Shown here piece by piece: positions 1 through 9,687 of a stretch of DNA of 64,000 nt. How positions within the stretch are numbered: position 1 is the stretch's first letter; each line of letters starts with the position of its first letter. The position numbers and the translations under genes are program-made. The stretch covers positions 1,674,001 to 1,738,000 of the forward strand of contig JAUEDM010000009.1 in the NCBI GenBank assembly GCA_033439685.1, read 5' to 3'. A model generated the notes under the pieces. The model was not told the origin of the DNA. It did no database searches and was given only the letters and a program-made list of their open reading frames with translations. The DNA comes from Apodospora peruviana (taxonomy: Eukaryota; Ascomycota; Sordariomycetes; Sordariales; Lasiosphaeriaceae).

Positions 1-1
1 G

Positions 2-2284
2 AATGACAAGCGAAAACCAGCAGCGTCTAAAGTTGATCCAAATAGTAGCCCATTATTTTACGCGGCAACACTTGGATTATGTAAAACCGTTTCCCACCTT
101 ATACGGGAGAAACGTGTTGAAATCAATCAGAGAGATGGATTCGGAAGAACTGCATTAATCGGAGCATGCTCAGAAAGCAAGCACGATGCGGCCAAGCTAC
201 TTCTCATGCAGGGCGCCGACCCGACTATTGCAGATAACTACGGACGTACGCCATTACAATTATCTTCGGCAAATGGAAGCCTTGACATAGTCAAGCTGCT
301 TCTCGAGAAGGGGGCCGGTATAGCGACTGCAAGCAGTGAAGGATGGACACCACTGAATTCAGCATCCGACAACGGGCACTTGGAAGTCGTCAAGGTGTTT
401 CTCGAGAAGGGGGCCGATATAGCGACTGTAAACAGTGGAGGATGGACACCACTGAATTCAGCATCCGGCAACGGGCACTTGGAAGTCGTCAAGCTGCTTC
501 TCGAGAAGGGGGCCGATATAGCGACTGCAAGCAGTGAAGGATGGACACCACTGAATTCAGCATCCAACAACGGGCACTTGGAAGTCGTCAAGTTGCTTCT
601 CGAGAAGGGGGCCGATATAGCGACTGTAAATAGTGGAGGATGGACACCACTGAATTCAGCATCCGACAACGGGCACTTGGAAGTCGTCAAGCTGCTTCTC
701 GAGAAGGGGGCCGATATAGCGACTGCAAGCAGTGAAGGATGGACACCACTGAATTCAGCATCCAACAACGGGCACTTGGAAGTCGTCAAGTTGCTTCTCG
801 AGAAGGGGGCCGATATAGCGACTGTAAATAGTGGAGGATGGACACCACTGAATTCAGCATCCGACAACGGGCACTTGGAAGTCGTCAAGCTGCTTCTTGA
901 GAAGGGGGCCGATATAGCGACTGCAAGCAACGAAGGATGGACACCACTAAATTCAGCATCCGACAACGGGCACTTGGAAGTCGTCAAGTTGCTTCTCGAG
1001 AAGGGGGCCGATATAGCGACTGCAAGCAGTGAAGGATGGACACCACTGAATTCAGCATCCGACAACGGGCACTTGGAAGTCGTCAAGCTGCTTCTCGAGA
1101 AGGGGGCCGATATAGCGACTGCAAGCAGTGAAGGATGGACACCACTAAATTCAGCATCCGACAACGGGCACTTGGAAGTCGTCAAGCTGCTTCTCGAGAA
1201 GGGGGCTGATATAGCGACTGCAAGCAACGAAGGACGGACACCACTGAATTCAGCATCCGGCAACGGGCACTTGGGAGTCGTCAAGCTGCTTCTCGAGAAG
1301 GGGGCCGATATAGCGACTGCAAGCAGTGAAGGATGGACACCACTGAATTCAGCATCCGGCAAAGGGCACTTGGAAGTCGTCAAGTTGCTTCTCGAGAAGG
1401 GGGCCGATATAGCGACTGCAAGCAGTGAAGGATGGACACCACTGAATTCAGCATCCGGCAACGGGCACTTGGAAGTCGTCAAGCTGCTTCTCGAGAAGGG
1501 GGCCGATATAGCGACTGTAAATAGTGGAGGATGGACACCACTAAATTCAGCATCCGGCAACGGGCAGTTGGAAGTCGTCAAGCTGCTTCTCGAGAGGGGG
1601 GCCGATATAGCGACTGCAAGCAACGAAGGATGGACACCACTGCACTCGGCATCCATCAGCGGACACCTGGACGTGGTCAAGCTGCTACTTTCCCGGCACG
1701 GAGCTGACCCCAACTTTAAAGATAATGTCAAGCGAACCCCGCTGTCATTGGCTGCTAAGAATGGACATGACGCAATAATCATGGCATTCCTTGCTAAAGA
1801 GGTAGACCTGAACCCAAAAGATCATTACGGTATGACGCCGTTATCAATAGCCGTGCGAAATGGCCGTCTCAATGTGGTTAAGATGCTGCTGGATACTGGA
1901 GCCGTCAACATCAACTCGAAGGACTTTTTTGGAGAGCCTCCGCTATGGTATGTGAGAATGTTTAATAGTTCTGACATCGCGCAACTGTTGAACGATAATA
2001 AGGAGAAGAGATCCATATCGGTGTGCGAGAAGAGCCTACCGCTGGATGCGGGGTTCAGGACTGGTGACGAAACGGGTGACACGACGGGGAATCAGACAGG
2101 CGAAACATCACGGTGGTGCGATATTTGCACATTGGACATCCGAAAGGGCTATGTCTATTATGAATGTGAAATCTGTAATAGGGGAAATTTTCATGTTTGT
2201 TCGGAGTGTTATGAGATCGGAGGGTATTGCTTGGAGTCTGGCCATGTTTTAGTCCCTGCAGAAGTCAACATGGAGGCTAAATAA
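2..2284 (+). CDS. Ankyrin-repeat protein with C-terminal ZZ zinc finger (5' partial)
   Basis: The frame is open from base 2, and residues before the first in-frame ATG (base 206) already look like ankyrin helices, so the true start lies left of the window. At least 18 ankyrin units are visible. Units 2-14 (bases 341-1627) are near-identical 33-residue copies with the core GWTPLNSAS-NGHLEVVKLLLEKGAD; units 15-18 are diverged. The protein ends in a ZZ-type zinc finger (about bases 2113-2262) with Cys pairs CDIC, CEIC and CSEC followed by a Cys and a His. Ankyrin stacks bind proteins; ZZ fingers bind peptides or modified termini. In fungi such repeat tails often form the sensor end of NLR/STAND proteins, and a broken NB-ARC segment follows downstream, but no nucleotide-binding domain is seen in this gene, so NLR membership is inference. 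A frame on the opposite strand across the repeats is a shadow. Confidence 0.85.
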   Translation, partial: NDKRKPAASKVDPNSSPLFYAATLGLCKTVSHLIREKRVEINQRDGFGRTALIGACSESKHDAAKLLLMQGADPTIADNYGRTPLQLSSANGSLDIVKLLLEKGAGIATASSEGWTPLNSASDNGHLEVVKVFLEKGADIATVNSGGWTPLNSASGNGHLEVVKLLLEKGADIATASSEGWTPLNSASNNGHLEVVKLLLEKGADIATVNSGGWTPLNSASDNGHLEVVKLLLEKGADIATASSEGWTPLNSASNNGHLEVVKLLLEKGADIATVNSGGWTPLNSASDNGHLEVVKLLLEKGADIATASNEGWTPLNSASDNGHLEVVKLLLEKGADIATASSEGWTPLNSASDNGHLEVVKLLLEKGADIATASSEGWTPLNSASDNGHLEVVKLLLEKGADIATASNEGRTPLNSASGNGHLGVVKLLLEKGADIATASSEGWTPLNSASGKGHLEVVKLLLEKGADIATASSEGWTPLNSASGNGHLEVVKLLLEKGADIATVNSGGWTPLNSASGNGQLEVVKLLLERGADIATASNEGWTPLHSASISGHLDVVKLLLSRHGADPNFKDNVKRTPLSLAAKNGHDAIIMAFLAKEVDLNPKDHYGMTPLSIAVRNGRLNVVKMLLDTGAVNINSKDFFGEPPLWYVRMFNSSDIAQLLNDNKEKRSISVCEKSLPLDAGFRTGDETGDTTGNQTGETSRWCDICTLDIRKGYVYYECEICNRGNFHVCSECYEIGGYCLESGHVLVPAEVNMEAK
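341..1627 (+). repeat. 13 tandem 99-bp ankyrin-coding repeats, near-identical
   Basis: Thirteen consecutive 99-bp units, each coding exactly one ankyrin repeat. Differences are confined to a few positions: codons for D/G/N after NSAS, and alternation between the tails ATASSE, ATASNE and ATVNSG. The EcoRI-like GAATTC in TPLNSAS recurs in most units. Nearly all variation sits at the same few codons, which suggests recent unit exchange rather than ancient duplication. Confidence 0.95.
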
Positions 2285-2494
2285 TGGAGTTAGGTGCAGA
2301 TTTAACTCGTTTTCTTAGTCTCTCAACAAGTCTCGTGGCCCTCCTCGCCACCCAATTTTAACTTGTTAAGGATGCTGTCGTTAAACTCGCTGGAAGCGCA
2401 TCGGCCGTTTTGGCACGCTGTACGAGCTGTCAGCTTATTAGCTATTCCTTGTGCGGGCTGATACAGCCAAGAGTCCTGCTGATGTGGTGAAGCC

Positions 2495-3300
2495 GCCGCA
2501 AAGCAGTACCGGATCGTCCCGTTCAGACGTGATAAGGAATTCGTCGGCCGCGAAACGATTAACACCGACCCCCTTGCGAGGATCCTGCCTAGTAGAGACG
2601 AACATGACTGCCAGCAGCTCGCCATCGAAGGTCTGGATGGGGTTGGAAAGACACAGATTGCTCTTAAGGCCGCTTTTCGCATCGGCGACACGCACCCAAG
2701 CCGCTTGGTCTTTTGAGTCCCCGCTGTATATGCCACCACTTTCAAGAATGCATACCCCAATATCGGTAAGCAACTCAAGGTGCCGGGAATCGACGAAGAG
2801 AAAGCAGATATTAAGGCACTTATCAAGGCTGGTTGAGTTAGAAAATCGTATCATCTTGAAGAAATGAGCAGAGAGAGGGCTCTTAAATTATTGCAGAAAA
2901 ACTTGAAGAGTGATCAGATAAGCGATACAAGAACCAACGAAGAGTTGCTGGAGTTTCTTGCCAGCCTCCCTCTAGAGATACGGCCGGCGTCGGCTTATAT
3001 GGCCAAGAAGCGGATCTCAGACTGCAATACCTTGGGCTGTGCAAGTCTGGTGACGAGGATATATATGATCGAGTTGTTAGGGAGAGACTTTAAGGACCGA
3101 CATCGATATAAAAGCATCCAATATCCAGTCGCCACAACTTGGCTAGTTTCATTCCGGCATATCTTAGATTACGACCCACTGGCAACTGACTTTCTTAGAT
3201 TCATGTACTTCCTAGCTGGGAAGGATATTCGGAAGTCTCTCTTGCCGCCGGCCACGAGCCAGATGTCATGGCCTGGGCCCATGCAGTGTATAACCCACTA
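2495..3300 (+). pseudogene. Broken NB-ARC (STAND NTPase) domain
   Basis: One frame from about 2495 reads a fungal NB-ARC entry (VPFRRDKEFVGRE), then LAIEGLDGVGKTQIAL, whose P-loop lies at about 2630-2665. The frame meets a stop at 2714-2716, where the family normally has Trp (VFW), then continues VPAVYATTFKNAY, GKQLKVPGIDEEKAD to a second stop near 2835. A stretch of roughly 50 residues carrying the Walker B/RNBS region is missing before LEEMSRERALKLLQKNL (2864 on). Around 3025-3090 two compensating frame shifts are visible: the family-like LGLCKSGDED is in another frame. The homology runs out near DPLATDFLRFMYFLAG...SLLPPAT (about 3270). It is a decayed remnant of an NB-ARC/TPR-type fungal NLR; no repeat domain follows. 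It may or may not once have belonged to the upstream ankyrin gene. Confidence 0.75.
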
Positions 3301-4132
3301 GTCTAGATTCCAAGCCTAGTCACCTTAGAATTCCGACATCCTTTTGGATTGAGGGGGTGTTAGCGCAGTTGTAGTGGGTTATGTGCGGTCGCCGTCACAC
3401 CAGAGAGAAGAACAGACATGGACAATCACAATGGATGACAAGTGCCATATTCCGACACCATGTGCCTGTCATGCCGCCTCCACTTAGCCTGCCGTAGTAC
3501 GTTTTATAGCTTTGTTCTATCTGGGGATCCTTTTTGGTAAGGTCTTATTGACTTGTGCTTGGGATTGTGGACTATCATTGATGAAATCCATGGCAAGTTC
3601 TGTCAACTCATTTGCTGTAAGTAAAAAGAGGGGCAGTATATATTTGTAAGTCAGAGTGTGATGTTTCTTCTGGGAATAGCGTCGTTTTTACGGCGCCAGC
3701 CAGCCATAAGTTGTTTCCAATACACCATGACTGTCCCTTCCGCGGGATCGGGATTGTCTTCGACGCCGCCAATACTGAATGCAATGTTCATCATAAATAC
3801 CTTCAAGCATATGAGGTCATAAGCGCTAGCACCGGGGTGTTCTTAAGCATGTCTAAAATAGAAAAGGTTAGAGAGTACGCCTATGCACGGGGTAAAAATT
3901 CTATTCTTACTGATTCCAAAGGTCGATCATACGGCGGTATTCTTTCGATACCTTGTCTGTCAGTCTTTTGTGGACTACAGAGCCGTCTATCCCCTTGATG
4001 GAATTTCCGGATCCTTTCTCCTTTCCCCCTGCGAAAGAATTCCTCATCACGCGTCTTGCTCGGTCATCATTGAAACAAGGGCACTGTATTGAGTGAACAG
4101 AGTAAAATGAAAGGTAGAAATTGCGGAAGCTG
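3301..4132. other. Gene-free stretch between NB-ARC remnant and LINE copy
   Basis: Only short frames without codon bias, domain or signal peptide. The longest (3711-3998, plus) matches nothing I recognise and I do not call it. Confidence 0.5.
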
Positions 4133-5917
4133 AATAATATTATTATTCATACGCCGCTGTGCCCTTGGGCGCGTCGGACCTTCAAACTATTTACTGTACA
4201 GGAAAACCGTGCCCTTACGGGTCGGGTGAAAAACCGGTACCAGCAGTTGAGAAAACACATCAGTGACTGAGCCTGTAAATACAAAAGAAGACCTTCTGAC
4301 CTTCGATGGTAGGGGGTCTCAACCTGCCGACTCCAGTTCTAGCTTCCTTGCTAGATTGTACATTGGTAATCTTCCCGCATCCATCAGCCAGCTCAGGATC
4401 CTTCTTGTTAGCCGTGCAGCTGGGAGATCAATGCCCTGTAAGACAGAGTAAAAATCCCGTCGAGTCCGAATATCTGCTCTCTCCCATCTTCGAGTCAATG
4501 GTGGAGCCAAACACCATATGACTAGGTTTTCGACAGTTTCACGGCCTTCACCGCACTCGCAAAAAGTCGGTGATTCCCCCTGTCCAGGCTGCAATTGTTA
4601 TAGCGGATTCTTGTTGAAGTGGATTAGCTTGCTCTTTTCTGGGCCAAAGACCATTCCTCGAGTGTGTGCCCACCGCAGGCATGTCTTCCAGGCCGCTTTC
4701 AGCTGTCTAACGTTTGCCTCTGGCTCTCGGCCAAAGACAAGGAGATTGGTATCGTCTGCAAATCCCACTATTGACAGATGGGGGTGTTCTTCTTTTAACT
4801 GCTTGTAGAGAGAAGCAATGTAGAGAATAAAGAGAACTGGAGATAGTGGGGAGCCCTAAGGGACTCCTGCTCGTACTGCTGTTGGGGTAGCTGTTTGGAC
4901 GTCGAGTTGGCTTCTGCGGCCTGTGTGATCTTGTTGGCCACCACTGACTCTATCACCTTCGCTAGGGTTGGTAGTAAAGCAATAGGGCTATAGCCTCCCG
5001 GTGTCTAGTATACTACAGGTGCTTTCCTCATCTTTGGTAGGACCACGGTCTTTGCTCTCTTGAAGCGGTCTGGGAACCACCCTAGCTGCAAGCATCTTGT
5101 AGCTAAAATAGCTACCACGATAGCTAGCGGTTTCCCGCATACCTTCAGGAGGCCTGTAGGAAGCAAGTCTTTGCCTGGTGCTTTCCAGGGACTGGCCTTA
5201 CTTATTGCTTCTGCCACTTCGTCTGCCGTTACTGTTTGGGCCATCTCAAATCCTGGCTCCCACTCGTTCAGAAAGGTCTGGTCTTGAATGTCGGTTAGGT
5301 TAGCTGGTGGGTTTGGAAAGAACTCTTTTTGGCTAGAGCCTCTGCCTTCTCGCTGTGTTCTGCGGCTACCGTCTGTCCCGAAGAATCCTTGAACGCTGGC
5401 AACCTCGGAGGTTCCGGTGGCTGGAAGCTCTTCAGCCTAGCCCATCTTTCAAGGCTCCACATCTTGTCTGGCTTTTCCGCCTCGCTCGCTTCCTGGACCG
5501 CACTCCTCCAGGCTCTCGTTTTGGCTTCATGAATTGTTCTCGAAAGCTCCTTGAGCCTTTCGTTATGTTCTCCCGGTTGTATTCGGTACGGACCTCTCTG
5601 GCCAGTCTCTCGGCTCTCCTTGCCTCTCGGTTGGCTTCTTCCACCTCCCGAGTCCACCAGGGAGAACTGTAGCCGCGATTCTCCTTCCGTGGATGGGTGC
5701 TTTCCTCCGCGACCCAGGTCAGCCAGTCGACTAAATCGTCAAAGGCCTTGCTAAGGCCCTTTATAGTCTTAATCCTAACTGTTAGGCGGTTTGGCCCCGG
5801 ATCTGTTAGACCGATGGTCTTGTGGAGCAGCTCTGACTCTGCCTCTACTCTCTTCTTGTTCATCTTCTTCCAGGACCAGCCGGCTATATGAGATATAGGA
5901 ACAAACACGGGGGACAA
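4133..5917 (-). mobile_element. Tad-like non-LTR retrotransposon, degenerate copy A
   Basis: Read on the minus strand, this is the ORF2 of a fungal LINE: a basic linker (GWSWKKMNKKRVEAE ... GYSSPWWTREVEEANREARR, 5432-5917), the reverse transcriptase entry (WKAPGKDLLPTGLLK ... RFKRAKTVVLPK, 5005-5244), the catalytic GFADDTNLL (near 4755) and the C-terminal CECGEGRETV ... WCLAPPLTRRWERA tail (4319-4594). The endonuclease half is absent (5' truncated), and blocks are missing in mid-RT and in the RNase H region. Two stops, minus-strand TAG at 5005-5007 and at 4856-4858, replace Gln codons still present in copy B. The 3' end carries a short TAA-rich tail (about 4133-4149), mirrored at the far end of copy B. 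Not able to move by itself. Confidence 0.85.
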
Positions 5918-6433
5918 AAGGGAAAGAAGAGAACAGTTGTGTGGTAGGTAGTAAGGTGGGACGACCCTCTTTATCTAGCCAGTGTCTGACATACGACGAC
6001 AAGAGCCCAAAAATGTTCCAAAAACGGGAGAAGAATAGCATTATTACGGAGTTTATTTTCTTGGGCCATGTTCTGGGTCCCGTTTACGTTTTCGTTTGGT
6101 CAAGAGGGACGGAAATTGGTCCTTTTCGCATGTAGTCTTATTCTTAACCCCTCGGTCCTACATTTGTGCCTTTGGGGTGCCCCAAAACTAGTGCTGGGAG
6201 TCGCGTAAAGTTGTTAAATTTTGAATATGGTGAGTAAAGGTGAGCTCAGGGTGAGTAAAGGTGAACTGAGGGTGAAGAAGGGTGAAGCGAGTCTGAAGCG
6301 AGCCTAATTTTGGTCTAACCATTCTTGGACGGGACGAGATTCTTTTTAGAGAGTCACTACCTAGGTATCAACCTGGGTACCTTACATACTTTTTAAACTT
6401 CCGTGATATTGATATTTGTTGTTGTTCAAAGAC
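5918..6433. other. Spacer between the two inverted LINE copies
   Basis: About 0.5 kb between the truncated 5' ends of the two LINE copies. It holds a TACCTAGGTA palindrome (6358-6367) and a short tandem array. The words ccaaaactag (about 6183) and, inverted, ccaaaattag (about 6303-6312) roughly face each other and could be worn ends of a small insertion, but similarity is too weak to call one. Confidence 0.35.
6229..6304. repeat. Short imperfect tandem repeat, about 22 bp units
   Basis: Units built on ggtgagtaaaggtgarctsa repeat twice and then decay into gaagaagggtgaagcgag and tctgaagcgag. No coding potential; purpose unknown. Confidence 0.5.
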
Positions 6434-8380
6434 AGCGGTCCTACCAAAGATGGGGAAGACACCTGCAGTATACCAGACACCTGGAGGATACAGGCCTATT
6501 GCCTTACTACCAACTCTAGCGAAAGTAATAGAATCAGTGGTAGCCAACAAAATGACACAGATCGCGGAAGCCAACGACTTGATCCCTGACGAGCAGACGG
6601 GCAACAGAGCGCATCGGTCGACCAAGCTGGCGGTCTGTTTAGTGGTCGCCCAAGTGCAAGAAGCGTGGAGACAGAAAGCTACTGCCTCGCTACTACATAG
6701 TAGGCATTTCAGGAGCCTTCGACACTGTCAACCACATCCGCCTACTAGTCACTCTCCACGAGATTGAAATTTCCGCGGTGGCTGGTCCTTTGGGTAAAGG
6801 GCTGGCTGACCGGCCGGGAAGCTATCCTCTACTTCGACGGCCAAACAGCTGCCCCGACAGCGGTACGAGCAGGAGTCCCTCAAGGCTCCCCACTCTCTCC
6901 AGTCCTCTTTATCCTCTACATCGCCTCTCTCTACAGACAACTAAATCAGCAAGACACCCGAGGAATGACCTTCAGCCCAAAAAAGAGCGAGCTGATTCAC
7001 TTCAATAAGGGACGGAAGCGGTGGACTGACCAGCTAAATCTCGACCAGCCAGGAAGAACAGGAACCAGCCCAGTAAAGCCAACAACCTCGTCTAGATTTT
7101 TAGGAGTCTGGCTGGATTGGAAACTAAACTGGAAGGCTCACCTTGGAGCGGTAGAACGAAAGCTGAGAACCCAGAGCCTTGCGCTGACAAAAATCGCAGC
7201 TAAGACATGGGGACTAGGATTAACCAAAGCACGGGAAGTGTACTCCAAGTGCATTCGGTCAGCGATAGCCTACGGTGCATCGTCGTTCCACAACCCTACC
7301 TGAAGGGGAGGCGAGCCAGCGACAAGAGGAATTACTGGAGCACTCATAAAGTCCCAGAACAGAAGCCTACGAACAGTAGCAGGAGCCTTCAAGTCAACGT
7401 CAATTCGCAACCTAGAAACCAAGACGTGGGTACCGCCGCTAGATCTGTACTTGAACAAACGGCTAGCAGACTTTTAAGCCCGGTTCCAACAGGCCACCCT
7501 TGCCGATTGCCAAGCGGGAACGAAGGCCCCAGAGAGCATCATTCACGAGGCCTGCACCAAACTACACCAGAGGTTCACGCCCAGGAGAGACAAAAGAGGC
7601 CGACCACAAACCGCCGGGCCACAGAGGCCAACAAAGGTAGAAAGGCCGCCATAACGATCGCAGCCTGGACCGAGGGAACCACCGACACGGACAGGCTAGT
7701 ATAGAAGGCATAGAGGGAAAGGTGGTTAAGAGAACGGAACGGCCGGGCAACGACGAGGCCAGCGGATGATCTAGACCATCAGAAAGAGACCATCTTCACA
7801 GACAAAACACTCAAGAGACATGAAGGCCTCAACAAGGCGCAAAGATCACTATTGGTCCAAATTCGAACTGGTGCTATTGGGCTCCGGGACTTTCTGTTCA
7901 AACGGGGTGTTCCGGGGATTGCAACACCATTTTGCGAGTGCTGTGAAGGTCGTGAGACTGTCAAACACCTAGTCATATGATGTTTGGCCTCACCTTTGAC
8001 ACGAAGATGGGAGAGAGCAGAACTTCGGACTCGACGGGATTTCTACTCTGTCTTACAAGGCATTGATCCTCCAGCTGTGCGGCTAATGAGAAGGGTCCTG
8101 AGCTGGCTGATGGACATGGGAAGATTACCAATGTACAATCCAGCAAGAAAGCTAGAACTGGAGTCGGCGGTTTGAGACCCTTCCCATCGAAGGCCAGGAG
8201 GTCTTCTCTTTTTGTATTTAAGGCTCAGCACTGTCGTATTTCCTTAAGTGTCGGTGCCGGTTTTTTTCACCTGGCCCGCAAGGGCACGGTTTTCCTGTAC
8301 AGTAAATAGTTTGAGGGCCCGGCATGCCTAAGGGCACAACGGCGTATGAATAATAATAAGAATAATAATAATAATAATAT
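6434..8380 (+). mobile_element. Tad-like non-LTR retrotransposon, degenerate copy B
   Basis: The plus-strand copy of the same LINE family starts inside the reverse transcriptase at VLPK/VYQTPGGYRPIALLPTLAK (6450 on), runs through AGVPQGSPLSPVLFILYIASLY (about 6870-6940) and the thumb (FLGVWLDWKLNWKAHL, about 7100) and ends with the Cys-rich tail CECCEGRETVKHL (about 7930-7970) and ELRTRRDFYSVLQGID. The block holding the catalytic FADD is deleted between IASLYRQLNQQ and TRGMTFSPKKSELIHF. Frameshifts occur near 6700 and 7303, and a TGA at 7978-7980 replaces the Trp seen in copy A. The 3' tail is a run of GAATAATAATAA-type units (about 8345-8380), typical of the clade. Copies A and B point away from each other, 5' ends facing. 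Confidence 0.85.
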
Positions 8381-8461
8381 TTCTGCCTATGCTATCAGTA
8401 TCATTGGTCTAGGCGAGGTACCATAACTGAATCATGGCGTTCGGTCTTACATTCTCGATGG

Positions 8462-8731
8462 ATGACCGGGTGGCTTACTTCCAGGGATGGAAGCTGGGTT
8501 AAGCTGTATGATTTTGAAACTGAGTCCATACAAGACACGTTGGAGAAATCCCTCGATCGGGTCATGATTGATGGGGCTTGGATCGTGCAAGGTGGAGACA
8601 AATTGCTTTGGCTGCCGCTCAAGTATCGGCCGTCGTGTGCGACTGGGTTTGGCGTGAAGATTGCAATTGGGGGATTGTCCGGGCAGGTCTTGATTTTGGG
8701 GATTGATGAGAATGGTTCGATTGTGTATTAA
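8462..8731 (+). pseudogene. Orphan NLR/WD40-type C-terminal tail
   Basis: An 89-codon frame ending in KLLWLPLKYRPSCA followed by IAIGGLSGQVLILGI. This is the C-terminal signature (WLPPEYRPSCS ... GxxSGRVLIM) that I know from the ends of many fungal NACHT/WD40 and related NLR-type proteins. Nothing upstream supplies the rest of such a gene: the LINE tail ends only about 80 bp before. The simplest reading is that insertion or deletion removed the body. The ATG at 8462 is internal to the old frame, which stays open a little upstream. Homology is from memory of the motif, so the assignment is tentative. Confidence 0.5.
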
Positions 8732-9687
8732 GTAGGTGTTTGGAAAAAACGCTATCACGGGGGCTCAGGAGGTGGCTTGCCTTGTTATTTCCTTCTTTAC
8801 ACTCCTCTTCACCTGGACAGCCATCTCCACCCAACAGCCAGTCAACCCGACTACGCTTGACACCAACGGAGTCGAGTTCGTTCACGAGCACAAGACAGCA
8901 CTGCCAACCAGGGAAAATCCCTTAACGACTTCTCCCCAAGATCTAAGGACACGGCTACATCCTGACCCCCTTTTTCCGCGCCCTACCCCAAAACTTCTCA
9001 ACCAACCCTCTCATGGCTTCTTTAACGCAGCCAAAGTATCGCCGCTGCGACAGAAAGCCGGCTACCCAGGCCATGCCGGTGGTATTTTCTCGTATCAGCA
9101 GAGTCGATACCATTTCGTCAAGGCCCGAGACTCGTATTTTATACTAGAAATTGAATCTCACCGATTGCTAAGAGTCCTTTTGATCGACGAAAGCCGTGAT
9201 TAGAGCGTTAAGGGAGTCCGGCTCAAGGGCCGGCCGGAGCCGGTGTCGGTGTTCTCAACATGCAATAAATAGCCGGCGCAGTTGACCTACCCAGCTGGGT
9301 CTTATGCTGTTGGCTATGAATCCATAACGGCGAGTGCACCGAATGACGATACGGGTAGCTCGGCAGACCACCCAAAGTCTCGCTAAGTGACAATGACGCA
9401 TGATTTTGACCCGCTTAAGCGATCAGTGGCAGGCTCAATGGAACCTCGATTAAACTCAAACCGGGCACCGACTGGTTCGAGGACACCAGCTTTCTCCACA
9501 CGATGAATTGAATACGAGATCGTGTCCACTGATCATCACGCTGTGCTCTTTGGAGCGAGTCTGCAGTTTTTTTAAATGATGCAGCTCAGTCCCTGTGCTC
9601 ACTCAGTCCCATCAACTCAACCAGAAAACATCAACTCGACCGAAAAGCATCATCACACTTGTTCAAGAACCCTAGACCACCGTCAAA
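8732..9687. other. Intergenic; promoter of the small secreted gene
   Basis: A 155-codon plus-strand frame (8736-9203) has a hydrophobic start but a low-complexity, unbiased body; I do not accept it as a gene. The last 100 bp before 9688 are CA-rich, as in many fungal 5' leaders. Confidence 0.4.

Noticed and set aside
341..1627. CRISPR-like array
   Set aside because: Regular period, but the repeats are contiguous coding units without unique spacers, in a eukaryote.
238..1782. 514-codon minus-strand frame across the ankyrin repeats
   Set aside because: It mirrors the 99-bp repeat on the opposite strand; its repeated SPFSR/LTTSKCPL units have no meaning beyond the ankyrin code.
3711..3998. 95-codon plus-strand frame
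   Set aside because: No domain, bias or conserved features.
8736..9203. 155-codon plus-strand frame with hydrophobic start
   Set aside because: Body is Pro/Thr-rich and unbiased, no splice logic or homology recognised.
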